Positions 7,570-15,750 of a DNA stretch of 62,375 bases are shown here, one piece after another. The position numbers and the translations under genes are program-made. The DNA is from a virus. The notes beneath the pieces were generated by a model. That model was not told the origin of the DNA, ran no database searches, and saw only the letters and a program-made list of their open reading frames with translations. Within the stretch, counting starts at the first letter, position 1; every line of letters begins with the position of its first letter. The stretch spans positions 1-62,375 of the IMG/VR virus record IMGVR_UViG_3300025770_000019, one strand, 5' to 3'.

Positions 7570-8283
7570 ATGGCAACAGTAAGAGTAACAAACGAGTTGC
7601 GGGACAAAATTAAAAACCTCGCAGTAAAAGCGTTCGACCTAGCGAAGCCAGTGCCAGTGCTTGACCAGCCTGACGTTGTTAGGTTGTGCACCGCCGTAAC
7701 CACCAGTAAGACGGGGCAGGAGATGAACACGATTGCTTCCATGCTGGAGGCTATCTGCGCACGCGGGGGGGCCGTGGGGGGCCAAGCCGAAATGAAGTTC
7801 TTCGGCCTCGATTCGGTGCGCCTCAAGCAGGAAACGCTTGACCACATCAGCGTGTACTTCAAGCGAAAAGGTGATACTAAAGGCCAGCATGTAAACCTTG
7901 AAGTTCCGACGGTGTTCATGGTTGCGGAAGGTAGATGGGGCGGCGGAAGTTCTGATATACATACTGCCATGCTGGACGAGGATGACCACGCCTACTTCGA
8001 CCTCGCGTTTAACAAACTGGCGGACAAGCTAGAAGCGCGAAGTGATGAGTTTAATGCCTACAAGAGCCAAATCGCGCGGTTACTTGACGGGTGCAACACG
8101 TACAAGCAACTGCTTGAAGCGTGGCCTCAAGTCACTGCGTTCACTCCGCAGGAAATACTCGACAGGCACAACGAGAAAGCAGAGAAGCGTAGCCGAGGTA
8201 AGCTGGTGCGGGATGAGATTGAGTTCGACACCGACACCATGAATCAGGTAGCGGTGAAAGCGAAGCTCACTGGCAAGCTGTAA
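7570..8283 (+). CDS. Hypothetical protein, possibly Nmad5-like, 237 aa
   Basis: AAAGGAG precedes ATG 7570. The C-terminal part (NTYKQLLEAWPQVTAFTP) resembles the ending of small phage proteins annotated as 'nucleotide modification associated domain 5', often of similar length; the N-terminus (VRVTNELRDKIKNLAVKAFDLAK) also fits that pattern. Nmad5 has been linked by context, not by assay, to modified phage DNA. The final residues again show VKAKLTGK. It is the last gene before a non-coding control region. Confidence 0.5.
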   Translation: MATVRVTNELRDKIKNLAVKAFDLAKPVPVLDQPDVVRLCTAVTTSKTGQEMNTIASMLEAICARGGAVGGQAEMKFFGLDSVRLKQETLDHISVYFKRKGDTKGQHVNLEVPTVFMVAEGRWGGGSSDIHTAMLDEDDHAYFDLAFNKLADKLEARSDEFNAYKSQIARLLDGCNTYKQLLEAWPQVTAFTPQEILDRHNEKAEKRSRGKLVRDEIEFDTDTMNQVAVKAKLTGKL

Positions 8284-8301
8284 GATTTACTATCATGGGT
8301 T

Positions 8302-8319
8302 GCCCCCCTCTCGGGGGGC
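8302..8319 (+). terminator. GC-rich hairpin after the early operon
   Basis: A 7-bp perfect stem (GCCCCCC, loop TCTC, GGGGGGC) 18 bases after the stop of the gene at 7570. No T-run follows, so it is not a classical Rho-independent terminator; it may pause polymerase or protect the mRNA 3' end. Confidence 0.45.
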
Positions 8320-8360
8320 TGCGCAAGGGGAACAAGCGCACGCGAAATATAGCACACTGC

Positions 8361-8388
8361 TTGCGGTTGTCACACCACATGATATATT
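8361..8388 (+). promoter_or_regulatory. Candidate sigma70 promoter for the replication operon
   Basis: TTGCGG (8361-8366) and TATATT (8383-8388) with a 16-base spacer, upstream of the DNA polymerase gene. It uses host-type boxes, in line with the lack of a phage RNA polymerase gene. Confidence 0.45.
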
Positions 8389-8565
8389 GGTTACTCGGAT
8401 AAGCGGTGAGTGCCGTTAAAACCGCCGCAGTTGAAGGACGTGGTTTTTTGTTGGTGAACCTCCTTTTCCCACGTCTGATTCAACCGTCTAGCTCACGCTA
8501 CGAGCTATAACACCTGCACGTAATGTGGTTTGGTGCGGTTAACTATGCAACTAAGGGGAACAATC

Positions 8566-10503
8566 ATGGCTTTAACGCCAGTGTTTTACGACTTTGAAAC
8601 ATTCTGGTCAGTCGCTCACTCACTATCAAAAATGTCGGGCATTGAGTACGTAATGCACCCCGACACAGAAATCATTTCATGCTCCATCCAAGAAGGGTTT
8701 AACGATACGCCAGTTACATACTTCGGATACGACGACATTGCTGATGCGTTCGCCCACATAGATTGGGACAACGCGTGGGCTATTGCTCACAACAATTCTG
8801 AGTTCGACGCTATGATTCTAGCGTGGCGTTTCCACATTAAGCCTAAGATGTGGGGGTGCACGTTAGCAATGGCACGCCCCGCGTTCACTAAAACTACAGG
8901 CGTGTCGCTCAAGGCACTGGGTAAACACTTCGGCTTAAAGCCTAAAGGTGACTTAGAGGCAACCAACACCAAGGGTAAGAACCTTAAGGACTTCAGTGAC
9001 GATGAACGCGAAGCAATGGCGGACTACAACGACGACGACACTATTATATGTGCGGGGATTTTCCGCAGGTTGCTGCCGACTATACCCAAAGAAGAACTGC
9101 GACTAATAGACTTGACTATACGTATGCTCGTTGACCCGCAGTTCGATGTGAACACTGAGCTGCTAGGCCGGGGGCTTAAAGCTGAACGAGGTCGCAAGAA
9201 GAAGGTGCTACAAGACTTGGTTGACCTTCTCCTGCCGGTTGAAGATCAGGTCAGGCAAAAACTGGAAGGTGTAGACACGCTCGTGTGGCTACAAGGCGAA
9301 CTAAAATCCGCACCCAAGTTCCGCAAAATGCTGGAGTCTCTCAAGGTAGAAGTACCTATGAAAGAGTCGCCCAACACAGGGCGTATGATTCCCGCTCTCG
9401 CTAAGAACGACCAACAGTTCCTCGCACTTAAAGACCATCCTAACGAGTACGTCGTAGCAGCAGTAGAAGCACGACTCGACACACAGTCATCCATCCTTGA
9501 GACACGCATGGACAGGTTCATTAAAGTCGCCAACATGTGCGATGGGAAAATGCCTATTGCCCTGCGTTACTACGGAGCCGACACTACAGGAAGGTTTTCT
9601 GGCACGATGAAACTCAACCAGCAGAACCTAACTCGCGTCGGCCCCGTACCTAAGATCAGCGACGTACTACGCAAATCACTGCGTGCACCGAAGGGGTACA
9701 AGGTGGTGGTTGCTGACCTGAGCGGCATTGAGTTGCGGGTCAACATGTTCTTGTGGCAAGTGCCGTATGCGGTGAAGCTGTTTACGGAACACCCCGACAG
9801 CGCTGACCTATATCGCTACTTCGCGGCTAACGATCTATACCACAAGCACGAGTCAGAGATAACCAAAGCCGAGCGCCAACTAGGTAAGGTATCGCATCTG
9901 GGACTTGGGTTCGGTGCTGGTCATGTGACGTTCCGTGACGTAGCTAAAGTTATGGGCGGCGTTGAACTCACCGAAGCTGAGTCGTTAGACGTAGTAGGTA
10001 AGTACCGTAAGGCCCACCCGCAGATTACACAGGGCTGGCGTAAGTGCCACGGATCGCTAGACCTAATCAAATCAGGGCTACGTGCTGACATTGATCCATG
10101 TGGGTTATGCCACACGTCAGCCGAGGGCATCGTTACACCGAAGGGTACTATCAGGTATCCCGACCTGCGTACTGAGATAGACGGCGGCAATGCTGAGTGG
10201 TGGTACGGTCACGGTCGTAACGAGGCGCGTATCTACGCCGGGAAAATAGACGAGAACATCGTGCAACACCTCGCGCGTAATGTGATCACTGACATTGCCT
10301 TGGACATGCACACTGCGTTCGGTAAGCAGTACCCGCTTGCGCACAGCGTGCACGACGAGCTGGTGTACGTAGTTAAAGACCAAGACGCCGACGAAATACT
10401 TGATACGGTACAAACACGAATGCGCCAGTCACCCGACTGGTGGCCTGAACTGCCGACATGGAGTGAGGGTGACATAGGACAAACTTATGGAGATGCGAAA
10501 TGA
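8566..10503 (+). CDS. Family A DNA polymerase with 3'-5' exonuclease
   Basis: 645 aa from ATG 8566 (AAGGGGAACAATC upstream). The N-terminal 3'-5' exonuclease begins with YDFET (Asp9, Glu11). Polymerase motif A is VVADLSGIELR (Asp384), motif B is R437-QLG-K441-VSH-L445-GLG-F449-G, and motif C is HSVHDE (Asp597, Glu598). There is no 5'-3' exonuclease domain. By alignment to E. coli Pol I, Leu445 stands where Phe762 is, and Phe449 where Tyr766 is. Replicates the phage genome. The stop overlaps the next ATG. Confidence 0.95.
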   Translation: MALTPVFYDFETFWSVAHSLSKMSGIEYVMHPDTEIISCSIQEGFNDTPVTYFGYDDIADAFAHIDWDNAWAIAHNNSEFDAMILAWRFHIKPKMWGCTLAMARPAFTKTTGVSLKALGKHFGLKPKGDLEATNTKGKNLKDFSDDEREAMADYNDDDTIICAGIFRRLLPTIPKEELRLIDLTIRMLVDPQFDVNTELLGRGLKAERGRKKKVLQDLVDLLLPVEDQVRQKLEGVDTLVWLQGELKSAPKFRKMLESLKVEVPMKESPNTGRMIPALAKNDQQFLALKDHPNEYVVAAVEARLDTQSSILETRMDRFIKVANMCDGKMPIALRYYGADTTGRFSGTMKLNQQNLTRVGPVPKISDVLRKSLRAPKGYKVVVADLSGIELRVNMFLWQVPYAVKLFTEHPDSADLYRYFAANDLYHKHESEITKAERQLGKVSHLGLGFGAGHVTFRDVAKVMGGVELTEAESLDVVGKYRKAHPQITQGWRKCHGSLDLIKSGLRADIDPCGLCHTSAEGIVTPKGTIRYPDLRTEIDGGNAEWWYGHGRNEARIYAGKIDENIVQHLARNVITDIALDMHTAFGKQYPLAHSVHDELVYVVKDQDADEILDTVQTRMRQSPDWWPELPTWSEGDIGQTYGDAK

Positions 10504-11171
10504 GTGCCATAACAGCATGGAGTTACAGCGCACTCAATTCGTACGAGACATGTCCGCACCGACACTACCGGCAGCGAGTGAAGAAAGACATCACTGAACC
10601 GGAAGGCGAGGCGCTCAAGTGGGGGAATGAAGTTCACAAAGCACTGGAGCTACGGATACGTGACGGTATCGCGTTACCTAAGACCATGCAGAAGTGGGAA
10701 CCTATGGTAGCCAAATTACTATCACGTACGGGCGACTCAATCGCCGAGCAGGAGCTGTGTCTGAACGAACAACTAGCTGCAACGGGGTGGTGGGATAAAG
10801 ACGCGTGGGTTAGAGCTAAGGTTGACTACATGTTAGTCGATGGCAACAAAGCACTGATGCTTGACTGGAAGACAGGTAAACCCAAGCCAGATCACGACCA
10901 GCTAACACTGTTCGCTGCGTTCGTGTTCCACCACTACCCACAGATAGACACAGTAACAACAGGCTACGTGTGGCTGGCGCACAAGAACAAAATATCTACG
11001 GCGGGGTTTGAGCGCAGTGACTTACCTGACATGTGGGCAGAGTTCTTACCGCGAGTACGACGGTTCAACATAGCGTACGAGCAGGACAAGTGGGAGAAGA
11101 AACCAAGTGGTCTGTGTCGAGCGTGGTGTCCAGTTATAGATTGTGAGTTTAACGGGAAAAATAAGGGGTAA
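10500..11171 (+). CDS. PD-(D/E)XK nuclease (RecB/Cas4-like)
   Basis: 223 aa. Motifs: GNEVHKALE, VRAKVDYM, LDWKTGK (Asp122, Lys124) and a QLTLFA helix. Cys18 near the N-terminus and Cys206, Cys210, Cys215 near the end could hold an iron-sulphur cluster, as in Cas4/AddB-type nucleases, though the spacing differs from the usual CxxC. Likely a DNA exonuclease used in recombination, host DNA breakdown or end processing. Overlaps the polymerase gene by four bases, so both are made together. No cas genes are nearby. Confidence 0.85.
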   Translation: MSAITAWSYSALNSYETCPHRHYRQRVKKDITEPEGEALKWGNEVHKALELRIRDGIALPKTMQKWEPMVAKLLSRTGDSIAEQELCLNEQLAATGWWDKDAWVRAKVDYMLVDGNKALMLDWKTGKPKPDHDQLTLFAAFVFHHYPQIDTVTTGYVWLAHKNKISTAGFERSDLPDMWAEFLPRVRRFNIAYEQDKWEKKPSGLCRAWCPVIDCEFNGKNKG

Positions 11172-11173
11172 AC

Positions 11174-11485
11174 GTGAGCATAAACACGAGGTTGGAAGGG
11201 ACGGGAGTACCGCACGTCGAACTTAGGTTCGAGGGTATTCGGTACGCGGTTAATGAAATGATGACGCAGCAGCAACTGGTGCAGGATGAAGACTTTATAA
11301 AAGCGGTTAACGCTGCACTGGAGCCAGAGAACATTAGACGGTTGGTGCACACACAGGTGCAAAGCGCAGTGCGGCAGCTACTTACGGAGGAAATCGCCAA
11401 CACATTCAAGGTCAGTCAAGTCAGTGAAATAGCACGCGGCATGATTACCGATCAGGTAGTAGCTGCACTTAAGGGGATGAGATGA
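11174..11485 (+). CDS. Hypothetical protein, 103 aa
   Basis: Starts with GTG 11174 behind AAGGGGTAAAC. All-helical, with many Gln and Val (HTQVQSAVRQLLTEEIANTF); may oligomerise. It sits inside the replication operon between two nuclease genes. No family recognised. Its stop overlaps the next ATG. Confidence 0.65.
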   Translation: MSINTRLEGTGVPHVELRFEGIRYAVNEMMTQQQLVQDEDFIKAVNAALEPENIRRLVHTQVQSAVRQLLTEEIANTFKVSQVSEIARGMITDQVVAALKGMR

Positions 11486-11907
11486 ATAGATTTACAGCTT
11501 ACAGAACACTCGACATATCAGACACGCATACCGCCGACCAAGTGAACCCGCCGGACGAGGCGCAGTACGAAGGCATCGTGTTCGACAACGGCAAGTGCGC
11601 CCTTAACTGGCTTACTGCTGTAAGTTCAATCTCGTTGTGGGATTCGTTCGAGGACGCTATGCGTATCCATGGGCACCCAGAGTACGGCACGCGTATTGTG
11701 TTCCACGATAAAGTTTTACCGCTGCCGTGGGAAATGCAGCGCTGTGATTGCTGCTGCGTGACGTGCCACGATGCAAAGCCAGTGCACCACCAACGTATGA
11801 TTGTATGCCCTGTGTGCGGCAACAAACGCTGCCCGAAGGCAAACAACCACGACTACACCTGCACTAACAGTAACAGGTCGGGTCAGGCAGGGAGTGCGTA
11901 CCCATGA
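11482..11907 (+). CDS. Zn-finger phage protein, 141 aa
   Basis: N-terminal half (EGIVFDNGKCALNWLTAVSSISLW) is a small beta fold seen in various phage proteins. The C-terminal half has many Cys/His: CDCCCVTCHDAKPVHH and CPVCGNKRCPKANNHDYTC, then SNRSGQ. The ending 'NKRCPKA..H...CT.SN..GQ' is a common phage motif likely to bind zinc. Role unknown, perhaps nucleic-acid binding during replication. Starts at ATG 11482; overlaps neighbours by four bases on both sides. Confidence 0.75.
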   Translation: MNRFTAYRTLDISDTHTADQVNPPDEAQYEGIVFDNGKCALNWLTAVSSISLWDSFEDAMRIHGHPEYGTRIVFHDKVLPLPWEMQRCDCCCVTCHDAKPVHHQRMIVCPVCGNKRCPKANNHDYTCTNSNRSGQAGSAYP

Positions 11908-12143
11908 ACCTAACAGACGAGCAAGTAGCGTGGTTGCAGGACGACCTACAGCGGAGTAAGCAACAGGCTACGTGGATGCGTGACAACCCAGAGAAGTGCA
12001 CCCCGATAGAGCTGGGGCCAGCAGCGACGTTCCAATTCAAATCCAGCATGACCGACGAGATCAAAATGATTGAGTCAATTATGGAAGACCTAAATGACAC
12101 CGGAAGGGAAAGTAAAGAAGACGATCAAAGCGTGGCTGGTTAA
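11904..12143 (+). CDS. Hypothetical helical protein, 79 aa
   Basis: ATG 11904 overlaps the stop of the Zn-finger gene. Helical, with TDEQVAWLQDDLQRSKQQ at the start and an acidic tail. Its last 50 bases overlap the start of the VRR-NUC gene in another frame. Unknown function. Confidence 0.6.
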   Translation: MNLTDEQVAWLQDDLQRSKQQATWMRDNPEKCTPIELGPAATFQFKSSMTDEIKMIESIMEDLNDTGRESKEDDQSVAG

Positions 12144-12399
12144 ACACAAGGCGTACTACTACATGCCAGTAAGCAACGGCATGGGTCGTGTCGGTGCGCC
12201 TGACTTCATCGTATGTCTAGGCGGTAGGTTCGTCGGTATAGAAACCAAAGCCCCCGGCAAACGCGGCAACGCTACGCCCAACCAACTGAGGGAAATAGAA
12301 TGGATCAACCGAGCAGGCGGTCACGCGTTCGTCGTTGATGATGTCAGTCAGTTAGACGTACTACTACCGTTAGTAAAAGGGGAACAACTTGAAAGTTAG
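12094..12399 (+). CDS. VRR-NUC domain nuclease
   Basis: 101 aa, the usual size of stand-alone phage VRR-NUC proteins. Residues: TPEGKV start (Glu4), VGAPDF (Asp37), GIETK (Glu50, Lys52) and Gln64 in ATPNQ form the PD-(D/E)XK-type active site. In other systems VRR-NUC enzymes cut branched DNA, such as Holliday junctions or flaps. It sits between small replication genes and an SNF2-like helicase, which suggests joint work on recombination or packaging junctions. ATG 12094 lies within the previous gene. Confidence 0.9.
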   Translation: MTPEGKVKKTIKAWLVKHKAYYYMPVSNGMGRVGAPDFIVCLGGRFVGIETKAPGKRGNATPNQLREIEWINRAGGHAFVVDDVSQLDVLLPLVKGEQLES

Positions 12400-13939
12400 C
12401 ACGAAGAACAAAGCAGTGTTGCTGAACCTGCGGAACCCAGAGCAGGTGATGGCAGTCGTACCGAAGCACAAAATCATCCCGTACAAAGGGCAGAACCTAC
12501 TCGCTGTACCGCACGCACTAGAGGTGGTGAAGCTGCTACGCAACATGGGCATCGACGCGCCGAGTCCTATCCGTCACTACTACGACTGGTCAGGGCAGTA
12601 CGATCCGTTCGCAGCACAGCGAGACACCGCAGAGTTTTTAACACTGAACAACCGAGCGTTCGTACTCAACGACTTAGGCACAGGTAAGACATTAGCGTCG
12701 TTGTGGGCGTACGACTACCTGCGAAGTATAGGGCAGGCCACCCGTATGCTTGTCATATCACCGCTATCAACGCTGGAACGTGTGTGGGCCGACGAAATAT
12801 TCAGGCACTTCCCCCACCTAACATTCTCCGTACTTCACGGCACCAAGAAAAAGCGAGTGAAGTTACTCGACCAGAACGTAGACGTGTACATCATCAACCA
12901 CGACGGAGTGAAGGTGATGCAGGACGAGCTGGTTAAGCGCACCGACATTGACTTGATACTGGTCGACGAGATTGCACAGGTGGCTCGTAACGCTGGCACT
13001 GAACGGTGGAGAGCGCTGAAGAAAATTACTAAAGACGCGGCGCGGCTGTGGGGGTTAACCGGCACGCCTATCCCTAACGACCCGACCGACGCATGGGCGC
13101 AGTGCAGGTTAGTAGTACCTGAGAACGTGCCGCCGTACTTCACCCGATTTCGTGACCAAGTGATGCGTCAGTGTGGGCCGTACAAATGGCTACCGAGAGA
13201 CAACGCACTAGACGTAGTACACCGAGCCATGCAACCTAGCATCCGGTTCGACCGGGACGACTGCATAGACCTGCCGCCATTGATGTACGAAACCAGAGAG
13301 ATACCACTAACAACGGTACAGGCGAAGATGTACAAAGACATGCTATCTAAACTCTCCACTGAACACGAGGGGGAGCAGATACAGGCGGTGAATGAGGCGG
13401 TCAAGCTCATGAAGTTGGTTCAGATTGCGTGCGGCACTGCATACAGTTTAGACAGAGAGGTCGTTGTGTTTGAGCCGACCGACCGACTACAAGAGCTGCG
13501 CGACATCATCGCGTCGTCGAACAGCAAGACCATAGTGTTCGTCCCGTTCACAGCGACCGCCGAAATGGTGGCGGCACACTTAGAGCAGAACGGAATTACT
13601 ACAGGGCTTATATACGGGGCCATCAGTAAGAACAAACGCGATGAGGTGTTCAAGGCGTTCCAAAAAGCGGACGACCCACGCGTCATAGTAGCGCAGCCAG
13701 CAGCCATGTCCCACGGACTGACACTCACCGCTGCCAGTACTATCGTATGGTTCGCCCCCGTTACTTCGGCGGAGACTTACGAGCAAGCGAACGCACGAAT
13801 CACCAGACCCGGCCAGAACCACAGCCAGTTGATCGTTAACTTGCAGGGTACACCGGCGGAGTCTCGTATCTACGACCGTCTGAAAGACAAGGCTACGACA
13901 CAAGGTGTGCTGTTAGACCTTATTAAAGGCGTAAAATAA
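12389..13939 (+). CDS. SNF2/DEAD-like superfamily 2 helicase
   Basis: 516 aa. Start is TTG 12389, with AAAAGGGGAACAAC upstream. Walker A LNDLGTGKT (Lys100), motif II VDEIA (Asp193, Glu194), motif III LTGTPIPN, and C-terminal helicase motifs (KTIVFVPF, RVIVAQPAAMSHGLTL, QANARITRPGQ) are all visible. The 'R-x-x-R-x-GQ' ending is typical of SNF2-like proteins. Probably a DNA translocase acting in replication or recombination together with the VRR-NUC enzyme, with which it overlaps by 11 bases. Confidence 0.9.
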   Translation: MKVSTKNKAVLLNLRNPEQVMAVVPKHKIIPYKGQNLLAVPHALEVVKLLRNMGIDAPSPIRHYYDWSGQYDPFAAQRDTAEFLTLNNRAFVLNDLGTGKTLASLWAYDYLRSIGQATRMLVISPLSTLERVWADEIFRHFPHLTFSVLHGTKKKRVKLLDQNVDVYIINHDGVKVMQDELVKRTDIDLILVDEIAQVARNAGTERWRALKKITKDAARLWGLTGTPIPNDPTDAWAQCRLVVPENVPPYFTRFRDQVMRQCGPYKWLPRDNALDVVHRAMQPSIRFDRDDCIDLPPLMYETREIPLTTVQAKMYKDMLSKLSTEHEGEQIQAVNEAVKLMKLVQIACGTAYSLDREVVVFEPTDRLQELRDIIASSNSKTIVFVPFTATAEMVAAHLEQNGITTGLIYGAISKNKRDEVFKAFQKADDPRVIVAQPAAMSHGLTLTAASTIVWFAPVTSAETYEQANARITRPGQNHSQLIVNLQGTPAESRIYDRLKDKATTQGVLLDLIKGVK

Positions 13940-13968
13940 TTGACACCTACGGTACAGTAACCTATATT
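13940..13968 (+). promoter_or_regulatory. Near-consensus sigma70 promoter
   Basis: TTGACA (13940-13945), a 17-base spacer and TATATT (13963-13968) in the 48-base gap after the helicase gene. It would give extra transcription of the SSB-like, HTH and primase genes downstream. It is the best host-type promoter seen in the window. Confidence 0.8.
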
Positions 13969-13987
13969 AAACTTTAAGGGGAACAAT

Positions 13988-14368
13988 ATGCAGCTAGATG
14001 AACTTATCGGTAAGTACATCAAAATCCGTGACGCCAAAGATGCTCTCAAGAAGACGCACTCCGAGGAATTGTCACGGTTCAACAACGCACTCGACAAGAT
14101 AGAGCACTCGCTGCTCGCAGAATTTAATGAAACGGGGCAGGAGTCGGCTAAGACAGCTCACGGCACCGCGTACCGTTCCGTCCGAACATCAGCAAAAGTT
14201 GCTGACCGTGACGCGTTCTTCGACTTCGTTAGGCAGAACGACGCCTACGATTTTCTGGAGAGCCGCGCCAATAAAAACGCCGTGGAAGCCTACATGGAAG
14301 AACATGATGAGCTACCCCCCGGCATTGATGTATCCCGCGTAACAACCATTAACGTACGACGTTCTTAG
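13988..14368 (+). CDS. Conserved-looking phage protein, 126 aa
   Basis: AAGGGGAACAAT lies directly before ATG 13988. The first half is a long charged helix (KYIKIRDAKDALKKTHSEELSRF), then a compact C-terminal domain (DAFFDFVRQNDAYDFLESRANKNAVEAYM, PPGIDVSRVTTINVRR). Similar proteins accompany SSB and Pol genes in other phages, but I know no proven function. First gene behind the strong promoter, so it should be highly expressed along with the SSB-like protein. Confidence 0.75.
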   Translation: MQLDELIGKYIKIRDAKDALKKTHSEELSRFNNALDKIEHSLLAEFNETGQESAKTAHGTAYRSVRTSAKVADRDAFFDFVRQNDAYDFLESRANKNAVEAYMEEHDELPPGIDVSRVTTINVRRS

Positions 14369-14377
14369 GAGAACACA

Positions 14378-15364
<987 letters not shown>

Positions 15365-15375
15365 TGGAGAACTCA

Positions 15376-15699
15376 ATGGAAAGCTTCCAATTTGAGCTGT
15401 TGCGGGAGGCGGGGGTAAAACCCCGCCATATCAGTAGGCTACTAGGCGTGTCTCGTGTCACTGCGTCCAATTGGCTGCGCGGCGTCACACAACCCCACCA
15501 CCTGATACGAGCCAGTGCCGATGAGTTACTAAGCGCTACGCGAGCAGCGATGGAGGACGGGCGACTGCCTGTGCCTGACCAACTTCCTCTGGAAGAACGG
15601 TCTGTGCGTACCGCTGCCACCGTCAAGAAGTACATGCTCAAAGCAAACTGTACTGATGAAAGCACCGATGACGGAGCTAATACTCCAGAACTAACTTGA
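15376..15699 (+). CDS. Small HTH regulator, 107 aa
   Basis: The start at ATG 15376 is chosen because GGAGAACTCA precedes it; an ATG at 15364 overlapping the previous stop lacks a site. A Cro/CI-like helix-turn-helix is visible at residues about 14-36 (VKPRHISRLLGVSRVTASNWLRG). The rest is helical and ends acidic. It probably represses or activates phage promoters. It could be the protein binding the inverted elements of the control region, but that is only a guess. Confidence 0.75.
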   Translation: MESFQFELLREAGVKPRHISRLLGVSRVTASNWLRGVTQPHHLIRASADELLSATRAAMEDGRLPVPDQLPLEERSVRTAATVKKYMLKANCTDESTDDGANTPELT

Positions 15700-15709
15700 T
15701 TCGGTTGCT

Positions 15710-15732
15710 CGGGCTGCTAACGTAGTAGCCCG
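15710..15732 (+). promoter_or_regulatory. Hairpin before primase-helicase gene
   Basis: CGGGCTGCT and AGTAGCCCG form a stem with one mismatch and a 5-base loop, 18 bases before ATG 15751 and just upstream of its AGGAAGGTGG site. It may be an attenuator or an mRNA-stability element. No T-run follows. Confidence 0.4.
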
Positions 15733-15750
15733 GCATCAGGAAGGTGGTAA

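Larger units (their letters stand above)
8284..8565. other. Non-coding control region between early genes and DNA polymerase
   Basis: About 280 bases without a gene. It holds a GC hairpin (8302-8319), a probable sigma70 promoter (8361-8388), an inverted pair GACGTGG/CCACGTC around a T-rich loop (about 8437-8474), and a perfect TAGCTC/GAGCTA hairpin with a 7-base loop (8489-8507). The polymerase gene's AAGGGGAACAA ribosome site is at the end. It probably produces a leader RNA of about 170 bases for the replication operon. Confidence 0.6.

Noticed and set aside
8302-8319. Full Rho-independent terminator after the gene at 7570
   Set aside because: The stem is strong but no T-run follows on the + strand, so I list it only as a hairpin with low confidence.
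10500-11171. Cas4 as part of a CRISPR system
   Set aside because: Only the nuclease is present; no cas1, cas2 or repeat-spacer array is visible in the window. It is a general RecB-type phage nuclease.
15376-15699. Lysogeny repressor and temperate lifestyle
   Set aside because: An HTH protein exists, but no integrase, excisionase, partition gene or attachment site was seen; one small HTH protein is not enough.
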